Below, piece by piece: positions 49,872 through 58,898 of a stretch of DNA of 64,000 bases. Location of the stretch: the NCBI RefSeq assembly GCF_030770395.1, contig NZ_CP132480.1:2495979-2559978 (forward strand), read 5' to 3'. Numbering within the stretch: position 1 is the stretch's first letter; each line of letters begins with the position of its first letter. The notes under the pieces were generated by a model that saw nothing but the letters and a program-made list of their open reading frames with translations, made no database searches and had not been told where the DNA came from. A program made the translations under genes and the position numbers. This DNA comes from Telluria beijingensis (GTDB lineage: Bacteria; Pseudomonadota; Gammaproteobacteria; Burkholderiales; Burkholderiaceae_D).

Positions 49872-50436
49872 GCAAACGTCCGGGAGACTGGATGGCTCGA
49901 AAGGTAGCAGTCCTGGCGTACTGTGATGCGATTGAACGCACATGAGGATCTCCAAGGGGTAACATGGTAGTCGGCTTGTATTCCGGCCAAACTTCCGACG
50001 CATGCGTGTTGAGCTGTCCAAGCTGATCGGCGCGCTCATTCGCCTGACAGTTGCCGCAGAAATGCATGACTGCACGAGGAGCCGCGCAAACCTCGTGGAC
50101 ACGAGCAAACCGCGCTTGGAGCGTGATGGGCAAGGCAAGGCTGGAGCACAAGCGGCAGAGATGCGAAATGAAACCTGGCCATCGGTGCGACAGGGCTGAC
50201 TTCGAGCAGTTGCTTTCGAAAGGCTACCGCAAGCTTTTTAGATTGGATCGCTGCAGCGTTGGCGCAGGTCGCCGAGGGGACGACAACGAGCGGCGCACTA
50301 TTCGCATAATCTATATTATGTTAAATACGATCTATTGATTCCACTTCACGGGTCTTATCAAAGCCGGGCAACCACCTCACCGTCCTTACAGCACCAGCCT
50401 GGACCGGACAGTCCGATCGCCACCATCCGGCCACCA
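49872..50436. other. Gene-free region at right edge of the island
   Basis: 565 bp with lower GC than its surroundings. Short frames on both strands lack ribosome sites and family likeness. A CATAAT-CTAT-ATTATG dyad lies at 50305-50320. No transposase or integrase fragment is recognisable. Confidence 0.4.
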
Positions 50437-51315
50437 TCACGCCATCCAGATCACCGCCGACGCATCGTCCGCAGCCTTCACTGCACGCACGCCGGTGCCG
50501 CCAACGACCGCTTCGTGCGTGCGCAGTTCGTCGAGCATCGCCGGCAACCCACGCTCCACGCAAGCGCCCATCAACCCTGCGTCCGTATAGCGCCCATAAA
50601 AATCGACCAGCCGATAAAAGCCATCCGTCATGACGAGCAGGCTCGAACCCGGCGCCAGCTCGACATCGCGGACGCGTGCCTGGAACGCACCATTCGGCTG
50701 CACGCACAGCACCGCCGGCGCCGGCTGCGTGTTCTGGAATTCGCGCCGCGCACGCAGCATCGGCAGCATCCGTTCGCGCCGCTGCTCGGGGTCGGCAAGG
50801 CCTTCGCCGCGCAGTCTGGCGATCTCGGCCTGCAGCACGGCATCCTGCGGATTCACGAAAGGATCGAGATCGATACAGGCACCGTCTGAAGTTCGCAGCA
50901 GGCTCTTGCAATCGCCCAGCGCGTACAGCCTGGCGCCGAGGACGCCGTCGCGCTCCACGATCCGCACCCAGGTCATGGCTGCGATCGGCCACGCATGCAG
51001 CGGCACCGTTGCTGGCCCGGCCAGGCGTTCGAAGTCGGCGGACACCGCATCGATCGCGGCATGCACGCAATCCTGCTGGCTGCGCCCAGGCGCCAGTTCC
51101 CGTTCCATCGCCGCCGTGAACGCCTGGACGAACCAGGCCACGTCACCCTCGATGGCATCGAGGTAGTCCCGCTCGGCCACGGAAGTGCCGCCATCGATCA
51201 CCAGGATGTCCGTGGCGCCTGCATGACCAAAGACAGCGACGTGGTCGTCATTACGTTGCGAAACGGCGCCGGCCGAAATATGCGCTATGTTCATTGGATG
51301 TGGCTGGTTTATCAT
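50437..51315 (-). CDS. PP2C-family protein phosphatase-like protein
   Basis: 292 residues (285 if the second ATG at 51294 is the start). The PP2C metal-binding Asp residues appear as VIDGGTS near residue 41, MTDGFYRL near 230 and DDASAVIW at the C-terminus. Motif spacing is divergent from classical PP2C (DGMGG is reduced to DGGTS). It would remove phosphate from Ser/Thr or be a non-enzymatic member. No kinase gene lies nearby. Genes on both sides are unrelated, so it is probably monocistronic. Confidence 0.75.
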   Translation of the reverse strand: MINQPHPMNIAHISAGAVSQRNDDHVAVFGHAGATDILVIDGGTSVAERDYLDAIEGDVAWFVQAFTAAMERELAPGRSQQDCVHAAIDAVSADFERLAGPATVPLHAWPIAAMTWVRIVERDGVLGARLYALGDCKSLLRTSDGACIDLDPFVNPQDAVLQAEIARLRGEGLADPEQRRERMLPMLRARREFQNTQPAPAVLCVQPNGAFQARVRDVELAPGSSLLVMTDGFYRLVDFYGRYTDAGLMGACVERGLPAMLDELRTHEAVVGGTGVRAVKAADDASAVIWMA

Positions 51316-51654
51316 GTCTCCGGGACTCTACCCGCGCCGACAGCAGAGGACAAGCGTCAAAGCCCGTCTCCCGCATCTAACTCGACAATATTATCCGTAA
51401 TGTCGAGTTAGGTTTCGTGGTGATTCGGGTAGTTCGCAGCCGTGACAACCGACTATCAGCTAGCCGCGCTCACGTTCATCCGTTGGGCTATGCTCATCCA
51501 AATAATCAAGCCGCGCTGTCATCGAGCCACTCTACAAATTTAGCGTCCGCCCCGTTCGCTACCAATGGCATGAATAGGCGTCTGCATGTAACGCGGTCAC
51601 GATGCACTGACTTCGCTCACCCAGGTTGCGCCACGATCCAGGCCCGTCGACGCC
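51316..51654. other. Intergenic region with a strong palindrome
   Basis: 340 bp between the PP2C gene and the GGDEF-EAL gene. Apart from the palindrome at 51377-51411 (listed separately), I see only unconvincing short frames. Confidence 0.4.
51377..51411. repeat. 35-bp palindrome CTAACTCGACA-N13-TGTCGAGTTAG
   Basis: Perfect 11-bp arms. Allowing a 3-base bulge, the arms extend to CTAACTCGACA...TTA and TAATGTCGAGTTAG around a TCCG centre. The shape is that of a recombinase core site, a small mobile palindrome or a strong operator. It has no T-run. Copy number in the genome would tell which. Confidence 0.6.
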
Positions 51655-54147
51655 TTATTGCGGCGCCCCCCCAACCCCGCGTCCAACCGCGCCCTTCCCG
51701 GCCACGCTCGCCAGCCATGCATCGAACTCCGGCGCCGGAACCGGCCGCGCATGCAGGAAACCTTGCGCCATGTCGCAGCCGTGGGCGATTAGGAAGGCCT
51801 GCTCGGCCTCGGTCTCCACCCCCTCGGCCACCACCATCAGGCGCAGGCTGCGCGCCATGGCCAGCGCCGCCACGACCACCCCTGCCCGTTCGGCATCGGT
51901 GTCGACGTCGGTCACCAGCGATTTGTCGACCTTGAGTTCGTCCGGCCGCAGCCGGCTGATATAGCCGAGCGACGAGTAGCCGGTGCCGAAATCGTCGATC
52001 GCCACCAGCACCCCGAGCGCCTTGAGAGCGGCCAGGGTGTCGCGCGTGTGTTCGGTGTCGGCCAATTGATTCTGCTCGGTGATCTCGATGCACAGGCAGC
52101 GCGGGTCCAGGCCGGTGGCGCGCAGCGCGGCGTCGACCGCCGGCACCAGGCGGCCAGACTTGAACTGGGCCGGCGTGACGTTGACCCCGACCCGCAGGCC
52201 GGGGGCGCCGTCGGCGTTCCAGCGGACGGCCTGGCGGCAGGCCTCGACGATGGTCCAGGCGCCGATCTCCTCGCCCATCGACGATTCCTCGAGCATCGGC
52301 AGGAACAGGTCGGGCATCAGGAGACCCAGCTCGGGATGGTGCCAGCGCAACAGCGCCTCGGCCGCCGCCGGGCGGCCGTCGGCCAGCGTCACGATCGGCT
52401 GGTAGAACATCTCGAGCTCGCCCCGCTCGAGCGCCAGCCGCAGGCCCGCGCCCAGGCGCACCCGCATCTCCATGCGCGCCGTGAGTTCGGGACGGTAGAA
52501 CTGGACGTTGTTGCGGCCCTCCCCCTTCGCCTGGTACAGGGCGCTGTCGGCGAAACGCAGCAGGGTTCGGAAGTCTTGCGCGTCGTCCGGGAACAGGCTC
52601 ACGCCCATGCTGACCGCCAGCCGCACCTCGTGGCCGTTGAAATGCAGCGGGCGCGCGCATTCATGGCGCAGCTTGTTGGTCAGCACGATCACGTCGCGCG
52701 TGTCGGCCACCTCGGACAGCACCACCACGAACTCGTCGCCGCCCAGGCGGCCCACGATGTCGATCGCACGCACGCTGCGGGTCAGGCGGGTCGCCAGTTC
52801 CTTGAGCACCTGGTCGCCGACCTCGTGTCCATAAGTGTCGTTGATGTGCTTGAAGTAGTCGAGATCGATGAACGCCACCGCCAGCCGGGCGCCGCGGCGG
52901 CGCGCCACGGCCAGCTCGCGCTCGACCTGTTCGCTCAGCATGGCGCGGTTGGCGACCCCGGTCAGGGCGTCGTGGTGGGCCAGGTGGGCCAGCTCTTCTT
53001 CGGCGCGCTTGCGTTCGGTGACGTCGTTCACCTGGATCAGGTAGTGCTCGGGCTCGTGGTTGGCCGCCAGCAGGGTCGCCGATACCAGCGCCCACACCGT
53101 GCGGCCGTCCCGGGGGCGGTAGCGCCGCTCGTACTGCACGGCCTCGCTGCGGCCGGACAGCAGGTCTTGCTGGTATTCGCGCTCGATCGCATTGTCGCCG
53201 CTGTCGCCGAAGCTGTCCTGCGAGGCGCCCACCAGTTCGTCGGCCGGCGCGCCCAGCAGGCGGCACATGGCGCGGTTGACCCGCACGTAGCGGTTGTCGC
53301 GGTCGACCAGCGCCAGCCCCAGCGGCGCATTGTCGAAGGCGCTGCGAAAGCGCTGTTCGCTGCGCGCCAGGCGCAGCTCGGCCGCCACCCGCTCGCGCTC
53401 GTCGTGCAGCACGATGGCGGTGCCCATCGGGTGGGCGCGCTCGTCGCAGATCGGGCCGGCCGAGTAGTCGACCGGGATGCGCTGCCCTTCGCGGGTTACC
53501 AGCACCGCCGCGCCGCTGCGCGCCATGCAGTCGTCGCCGCCCAGCCCGACCGCGTCGCCGGTGTCGTCCTCGAGGCGCACCAGCTCGGCTGCGCTGTGCC
53601 CGCGCAGGAGCCCGGCGCCGAGCAGGTGCTCGGCGGCCGGATTGGCCAGGCCGACCAGGCCGTCGGCATCGGTCGCGATCACGGCGTCGCCCACCCCATG
53701 CAACACTGACGTCAGCCAGCGTTCCTTGTCGCGCAGCGCGCGCTCGACGTCGGCCTTGCGCAGCGCGACTTCGATCACGGCGCGCAGTTCGCGTCCCTGG
53801 AACGGCTTGGTGAGATAGCCATAGGGCATGGCCTCGGCGGCCCGCTCGACCGTCTGGTCGTCGCTGTAGGCGGTCAGGAACAGGATCGGGATCTGCAGCT
53901 CGGCGCCGATCGTGGCCGCGGCCGCGATGCCGTCCATTTCTCCCTTGAGGACCACGTCCATCAGCACCAGGTCGGGCCGGTCGGCGCGCGCCCGTTCGAT
54001 GGCGTCGAGGCCGTTGTCGACGCAGGCGCAGATCCGGTAGCCCATGTCGCGCAACTGGCCGGCGATATCCATGGCGACCACGGATTCGTCCTCGACCACC
54101 AGCAAGGTCGGTCGGTCCTGGAGTACGCCGGGTATGGTTTGCAGCAT
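51655..54147 (-). CDS. Response regulator with PAS-PAS-GGDEF-EAL output
   Basis: 830 residues: receiver domain (1-125, phospho-Asp in LVLMDVVLKG near 62), two PAS domains (about 145-265 and 285-405), GGDEF (about 415-575, active loop RLGGDEF, inhibitory RAID present) and EAL (about 580-820 with EALLRW, NVTPAQF, EITE, IDDFGTGYSSL, EGVET). Both c-di-GMP synthesis and breakdown look chemically possible. The partner histidine kinase gene ends upstream with an 8-bp gap in the same direction, so phosphorylation probably tunes c-di-GMP level. Confidence 0.93.
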   Translation of the reverse strand: MLQTIPGVLQDRPTLLVVEDESVVAMDIAGQLRDMGYRICACVDNGLDAIERARADRPDLVLMDVVLKGEMDGIAAAATIGAELQIPILFLTAYSDDQTVERAAEAMPYGYLTKPFQGRELRAVIEVALRKADVERALRDKERWLTSVLHGVGDAVIATDADGLVGLANPAAEHLLGAGLLRGHSAAELVRLEDDTGDAVGLGGDDCMARSGAAVLVTREGQRIPVDYSAGPICDERAHPMGTAIVLHDERERVAAELRLARSEQRFRSAFDNAPLGLALVDRDNRYVRVNRAMCRLLGAPADELVGASQDSFGDSGDNAIEREYQQDLLSGRSEAVQYERRYRPRDGRTVWALVSATLLAANHEPEHYLIQVNDVTERKRAEEELAHLAHHDALTGVANRAMLSEQVERELAVARRRGARLAVAFIDLDYFKHINDTYGHEVGDQVLKELATRLTRSVRAIDIVGRLGGDEFVVVLSEVADTRDVIVLTNKLRHECARPLHFNGHEVRLAVSMGVSLFPDDAQDFRTLLRFADSALYQAKGEGRNNVQFYRPELTARMEMRVRLGAGLRLALERGELEMFYQPIVTLADGRPAAAEALLRWHHPELGLLMPDLFLPMLEESSMGEEIGAWTIVEACRQAVRWNADGAPGLRVGVNVTPAQFKSGRLVPAVDAALRATGLDPRCLCIEITEQNQLADTEHTRDTLAALKALGVLVAIDDFGTGYSSLGYISRLRPDELKVDKSLVTDVDTDAERAGVVVAALAMARSLRLMVVAEGVETEAEQAFLIAHGCDMAQGFLHARPVPAPEFDAWLASVAGKGAVGRGVGGAPQ

Positions 54148-54155
54148 GATCGGTC

Positions 54156-56339
54156 CTATTCTGGCGCCGCCATGTGGCTGGCACCGCGCTGGCCATTGCG
54201 TCCCGCATGGAAGACCAGCGTAATGCAGGCCCCTCCCCGGTTCTCGAGAACAAGTGTGGCGTGCATTTGCTCGCGCAAGGCATCAACGAGTCTTAGACCA
54301 AGAGTTTGCGAAGAGGTTCGGTCGGCGATTGGCGGCAGGCCGATGCCATCGTCCCTGACCGTCAGCCGCAACAGCGGATCTTCCCTGTCTTCACCGGGGT
54401 CTTTCGCCAGCGAGATCCATATGGTGCCGCGCTTCCCGTCCGGAAACGCATGCTTGAGGCTGTTCGAGACCAGCTCGTTGAGCAGCAGCCCGAGCGGTAC
54501 CGCCAGGTCAAGGCCAACGTCGACCGGCGCTACGTCGAGCGCGAGCGCGATGCCCCGCTGGCGGGCAGAGCCGGCGCTGGCCAGCTGGGCGCACAGCTCG
54601 CCGACGTAGTCGTCGAGACGGATGGTGCCCAGGGTGCGCGACTGGTACAGCCGCTCGTGGACCAGGGACATGGCGCGTACACGGTCGGCGGCCTCCAGCA
54701 ATGCCCGCTGGGCGCGGCCATCTTTCAGGGTCCGCGCTTGCAGGTTGAACAGGCTGATGACGAGTTGCAGATTGTTCTTGACCCGGTGGTACAGCTCCTT
54801 GAGCAGCGTATTCTTGTCGTCCAGTGCCTGGCGCAGTGCTTCTTCCTGCTCCCAGCCGGCGCTGACGTCGCGCACCGTCACGATCAGCAGTGCGCGCTCG
54901 GGTAGCGGATTGGCGATGGCGTCCGCCGGAAACGTGCTGCCGTCGTGGCGTACGCCGCGCAGACGGGTCGTGCCGGCCATCCCTGTGTGCGCCGGCGCCG
55001 TGAGCAGGCGCGCGCAGACCGGCTCCGGCACGGCGCTGGAATCGACCAGCAATGCATCCAGCGCCAGCCCCTCGAGCCCGCTGGGGGCATGGCCGAACAT
55101 CCGCTCGGCCTGGGCATTGGCGCGGCTGACGAGGCAATCTGGTGCAACCAGGAAAATCCCGTCCGGCGTCGCTTCGAAGATCCCGCGGAGGAAGGCTTCG
55201 CTGCGCTCGACGGCGCGCTTGGCGTTGCGCACGGCGCGCTCGGCGCATTCGGCCTCGTCGCGCTGCACGGTGCGCTCGCGCAGCAGCGCGGCCGCCTGCA
55301 CCAGCGCGTGGCCGACGTCCAGCGCTTCGTCGAGCGGGAGCGGCGGCAGCACCACCTGCTCGCCGTGCCCGAGGGCGATGGCGGGCCGCACCAGGCCACG
55401 CAGCGCCGCCTCGATACGGGCGCCGATCAGCGTCACCAGCGCCGCGCCGAGCACCAGCAGTGCGCAACCGCCCACCACGATCCATTCGAGCGCGTGCCAC
55501 AGGTTGGCGTTGAGGGCCCCGCGCTGGAGCGCGATCGCCACTGTCCAGTCCGACACAGACGAGCGGCTGAACACGGTGACCACGCCCGCGCCGTCCATAC
55601 CCGGCTCGTAGACCGCGCCTTCCGGGCCGAGCGCAAATCCGGCCGCCAGCGCGGAACCGGCATGCCGGCCCACCTCGGCCCGCAAGGCCCTGCTGCTCCA
55701 CACGATGCGGTCCTTGCCGTCGTAGATCGTGACGGCGGCGCCAGGCGGCGCCTGCTGGCGTTCGATGATGTTGCCCAGGCGCTCGCCAAAATACTGCATC
55801 GACAGCACGTAGCGCACCTGGCCGTCGCGCACCACCGGCACGTCGACGCTGCTCAGCAGGCGGTTGACGGTCGGTCCCAGGTACAGGTCGGACACCATCG
55901 GGCGCGCACTGTCGAACACCTTGCGGACCTCGCCGGCATTGCCGTGGGGGGGGAGCGGCGTGCCGAAGCGCAGGCCGGTATTGATCACCTGGCGCAGGCT
56001 GGCGTCCGAGGCCACCAGCACGTTGCCGGGCCGGGCGTGCAGCACCTCGATCGCCTGGGCCTGGAAGGCGCGCAGGTCGTGGGCGTCCAGGCTGGGCGAG
56101 GTCGCCAGCGCCTCCAGGGCCGCGCGCGCGCTGCTCAGTTCACGATCGATGGCCTGCATCAGTGCCCGCGACACGTCCTGCGAGGCGCGTTCGATGCCGG
56201 CCCGCTCTCTTGCATACGAGTGCAGGAACAGCGCGACCACCGCGATCGTGGTCGGGACGATGAAGGCCGCGAGCAGCAAGGCCAGCCATTGGCGGATGGT
56301 GGGCGCGCGGCGCAGGGGGAACGACAGGCCCATGCGCAT
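54156..56339 (-). CDS. Membrane histidine kinase (HisKA_2 type) with extracytoplasmic sensor and PAS
   Basis: 727 residues. Helix 1 at residues 17-42, a periplasmic dCache-like sensor (about 45-285), helix 2 at about 290-312, a HAMP-like linker, PAS (about 375-490), then the phospho-acceptor helix LLKELYHRVKNNLQLVISLF with His near 515 and an HATPase domain (NELVSNSLKHAFP, DDGIGLP, TLGLRLVDAL). HisKA_2 kinases usually pair with stand-alone receivers. Here the partner gene directly downstream encodes the REC-GGDEF-EAL protein. Confidence 0.92.
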   Translation of the reverse strand: MRMGLSFPLRRAPTIRQWLALLLAAFIVPTTIAVVALFLHSYARERAGIERASQDVSRALMQAIDRELSSARAALEALATSPSLDAHDLRAFQAQAIEVLHARPGNVLVASDASLRQVINTGLRFGTPLPPHGNAGEVRKVFDSARPMVSDLYLGPTVNRLLSSVDVPVVRDGQVRYVLSMQYFGERLGNIIERQQAPPGAAVTIYDGKDRIVWSSRALRAEVGRHAGSALAAGFALGPEGAVYEPGMDGAGVVTVFSRSSVSDWTVAIALQRGALNANLWHALEWIVVGGCALLVLGAALVTLIGARIEAALRGLVRPAIALGHGEQVVLPPLPLDEALDVGHALVQAAALLRERTVQRDEAECAERAVRNAKRAVERSEAFLRGIFEATPDGIFLVAPDCLVSRANAQAERMFGHAPSGLEGLALDALLVDSSAVPEPVCARLLTAPAHTGMAGTTRLRGVRHDGSTFPADAIANPLPERALLIVTVRDVSAGWEQEEALRQALDDKNTLLKELYHRVKNNLQLVISLFNLQARTLKDGRAQRALLEAADRVRAMSLVHERLYQSRTLGTIRLDDYVGELCAQLASAGSARQRGIALALDVAPVDVGLDLAVPLGLLLNELVSNSLKHAFPDGKRGTIWISLAKDPGEDREDPLLRLTVRDDGIGLPPIADRTSSQTLGLRLVDALREQMHATLVLENRGGACITLVFHAGRNGQRGASHMAAPE

Positions 56340-56433
56340 GACCGAGATCGGCGCCGGCCCGGGTGCGGGCCGGATCGTCCCTTACTTTAGGCGCGCGTGG
56401 GTGCGACGGCAAGCAGGCGCGGCGCGGTGCGGG

Positions 56434-58200
56434 CTACCGGTTCTGGTAACCGCCGAAATGAGGCACCGGACTCCACGATGGAGAAACCGCCGGCAGCGCC
56501 GGAGCCAGCTTCTCGAATTCCCCTGCCCCATACACGACCTGCCCATTCACGACCGTGAGCACGCTCTCCAGGTCCTTGATCTTCTCGACGTCCATCGTGA
56601 AGTAATCCTGCGGCAGCACCGCGAAGTCGGCGTACTGGCCGACGGCGAGCCGGCCCTTGACGTCTTCCTCGCCGCTCATCCAGGCGCTGCCCCGTGTCAT
56701 CAGCTGCAGCGCTTCGTGGCGCGACAACACGTCCCTGGCCTGCCAGGTGGACAGCCCCCCGGCGGTCTTGCCGGTCACTGCCCAGTAGATCGACGGCCAC
56801 GGACCGTAGCTGCTGACGCGGGTGCCGTCGGTGCCCAGGCCCACCGGCAGCCCGAGGTCGAGCATCTTGCGGATCGGCGGCAGTTGCCGGGTCTGGGCGC
56901 CGTAGCGCTTCCAGTAGGCTTCGCCCTGGAAGTACAGGCGGTTCTGCACCGCCACGCCGCCGCCGAGCGCCTTGATGCGTTTCAGCTGGTCGTCGGTGAC
57001 GGTTTCGGCATGGTCGACGATCCAGCGCAGGCCATTCAGGGGCGTGCTGCGATTGACTTTCTCGAGCACGGCCAGGTCGCGCTCGATGCTTTCGCCATAG
57101 GTGGCATGGATGCGGAACGGCCAGCGGTTCTTCACGAGCAGCGTCACCACGCGTTCCAGTTCGCCTTCCATATGGTGCGGCAGCTCGGGACGCGGTTCCA
57201 GGAAGTTTTCGAAATCGGCCGCGCTCGACACCAGGTTCTCGCCCGCACCTTCGGTGGTGAAACCGTTCGCATAGAACATGTGGTCGTTCCGGTTCGGCTT
57301 GGTCATTTTGATCCAGCGCTCATAGTCCTCGAGTTCCTTGCCCGCCTTTTGCGCGAACAGGTAGTACGAGGTGCGCACGCTAAGCTTGCCTTCCTTCGCC
57401 AGTTCGATCGTCACGCCGTAGTCGTCCGGATAGGCTTGCCCGCCGCCGCCGGCATCGACGGCGCTGGTCATGCCCAGGCGGTTCAGGTCGCGGTAGAAAT
57501 GCAAGGTCGAATTGCGCTGGTCGGCACGCTCGAGCTTGTTGGTCTTGGCCAGGGTCGAGTACAAAATCATCGCATTCGGCTTGGCCAGCAGCAGGCCGGT
57601 CGGCTTGCCGGCGGCGTCCAGTTCCAGTTCGCCGTCCAGGTACTTGGTATCCTTGCTGTAGCCGAGCGTCTCGATGCCTTTGCGGTTGAGGAAGGCCTTG
57701 CCGTACAAATACAGGATGAAGACCGGCTTGTCCGGCACCGCGGCATTGATCTCGGCCAGGGTCGGCAAGCGCTTCTCTTCAAACTGGTGCTCGCTCCAGC
57801 CGCCCACGACCTTGACCCACTGGCCCTCGGGCGTGCGCGCCGCCTGCTCCTTGAGCATCTCCATCGCGCGCTTCAGGCTGCGCACGCCGTCCCAGCGCAC
57901 TTCCATATTGTAGTTGAGCCCCGCGCGGATCACGTGGGTATGGGAGTCGTTCAGCCCCGGGATCACGGTGCGCCCGCCCAGGTCGAGCACCCGGGTGTCT
58001 TTTTGCCGCAGGCGCAGCACCGCGTCGTTGCTGCCGGCGGCGGCGATCTTGCCGTCCTTGACCGCGAGCGCCTGGACGAACTCGCCCTCGCGGGCCATGG
58101 TAGCGATCTTGCCGTTGGTAACGATCAGGTCGGCCTGGGCCTGGGCGGCCGAGGCGGCGAGCAGGCCGGCGGCGAGCAGCGCGAGGGACAGTTTGTTCAT
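56434..58200 (-). CDS. Exported YtcJ-like amidohydrolase
   Basis: 588 residues with a signal peptide (LALLAAGLLAASAAQAQA). A composite beta domain at both ends surrounds a metal-dependent TIM barrel. Metal ligands are in NDSHTHVIRAG near residue 88, RIHATYGES, VDHAETV and GLGTDGTRVSS. This is the YtcJ/amidohydrolase-3 branch, which hydrolyses amide bonds of unknown substrates. The start at 58200 is preferred because the signal peptide is N-terminal there. A long frame on the opposite strand is a shadow. Confidence 0.9.
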   Translation of the reverse strand: MNKLSLALLAAGLLAASAAQAQADLIVTNGKIATMAREGEFVQALAVKDGKIAAAGSNDAVLRLRQKDTRVLDLGGRTVIPGLNDSHTHVIRAGLNYNMEVRWDGVRSLKRAMEMLKEQAARTPEGQWVKVVGGWSEHQFEEKRLPTLAEINAAVPDKPVFILYLYGKAFLNRKGIETLGYSKDTKYLDGELELDAAGKPTGLLLAKPNAMILYSTLAKTNKLERADQRNSTLHFYRDLNRLGMTSAVDAGGGGQAYPDDYGVTIELAKEGKLSVRTSYYLFAQKAGKELEDYERWIKMTKPNRNDHMFYANGFTTEGAGENLVSSAADFENFLEPRPELPHHMEGELERVVTLLVKNRWPFRIHATYGESIERDLAVLEKVNRSTPLNGLRWIVDHAETVTDDQLKRIKALGGGVAVQNRLYFQGEAYWKRYGAQTRQLPPIRKMLDLGLPVGLGTDGTRVSSYGPWPSIYWAVTGKTAGGLSTWQARDVLSRHEALQLMTRGSAWMSGEEDVKGRLAVGQYADFAVLPQDYFTMDVEKIKDLESVLTVVNGQVVYGAGEFEKLAPALPAVSPSWSPVPHFGGYQNR

Positions 58201-58423
58201 GGATGGACTCCGGTGGTTGGATGGCGTCCAGTATCGGCGGCGGAGGCCGATGTTGAAAAGCGGATAATTTTGACGATGGCGTTCGAATCCATCGACTCTC
58301 GAGCGCCGACCCGTCCTGTGCGGATGGCTCGAGGGGCGCGCACGGCAGGCGGACAGCGGTTTGCGCGCGATCCCTGGCTGCGTGACAATGGGTTCACACG
58401 AACTGATCATTCAAAGGAAGAGC

Positions 58424-58702
58424 ATGAATATCACGGTCCAGAATACCGTCCCCGATACCGCGCGCATCACCCTGGTCGGCGAGCTGCAGGATGGCAGCTT
58501 CAAGGCGAAAGTGATGACCGAGACCGCCGTGCCCTACACGCCCTACTGGGACAATCTGCTCGAGCAGCGCATCGTCTACATCCAGCCCGACGACGAACAG
58601 CTGAAAGCGATCCTGGCGGCGCTCAACAAGCGTCGTCTGTCACTCGACGAGTTGCAGAATTTCGGCAGCTCGGACGGAGGGTCGTCGTCGATTCCTGTCT
58701 GA
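58424..58702 (+). CDS. Small conserved-looking hypothetical protein
   Basis: 92 residues from ATG 58424 (AAAGGAAG upstream). Mixed alpha/beta composition, no signal peptide, no Cys, Ser/Gly-rich tail (SSDGGSSS). I do not recognise a family. The good ribosome site and the codon use support a real gene. It stands alone between the amidohydrolase promoter and a REPIN-like element. Confidence 0.6.
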   Translation: MNITVQNTVPDTARITLVGELQDGSFKAKVMTETAVPYTPYWDNLLEQRIVYIQPDDEQLKAILAALNKRRLSLDELQNFGSSDGGSSSIPV

Positions 58703-58762
58703 TCCTAATAGCGTTAAGTTACGAATAGCCACCACGTCGTTATCGCCACTGGAGGTAACGAC

Positions 58763-58841
58763 TTCCCGCGAAGGCGGGAACCCGAGTTCTGCTAACGTCG
58801 TCGAAACGCTCGCAAAAATTAGGTTCCCGCCTTCGCGGGAA
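58763..58841. repeat. REPIN-like pair of inverted 19-bp palindromic repeats
   Basis: TTCCCGCGAAGGCGGGAAC at 58763-58781 and its exact reverse complement at 58823-58841 are separated by 41 bp. Each arm has its own CCCGC-GAAG-GCGGG hairpin. Two REP hairpins in opposite orientation form a REPIN, a non-autonomous element spread by a RAYT transposase. None is in this window. Confidence 0.7.
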
Positions 58842-58898
58842 CGACGGTTTTTACGCTAACTTGACGCCACTACGGTCTGATTCAGATTTCGCGGGTAG

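Noticed and set aside
51377..51411. Integron attC site
   Set aside because: The R-box consensus fits, but the element is only about 39 bp including the R boxes, has near-perfect arms without the usual extrahelical bases, and no IntI-type integrase or cassette array is visible.
55864..58728. 954-codon plus-strand frame
   Set aside because: Antisense to the histidine kinase and amidohydrolase genes. Only its last part overlaps the real 92-residue gene in another frame.
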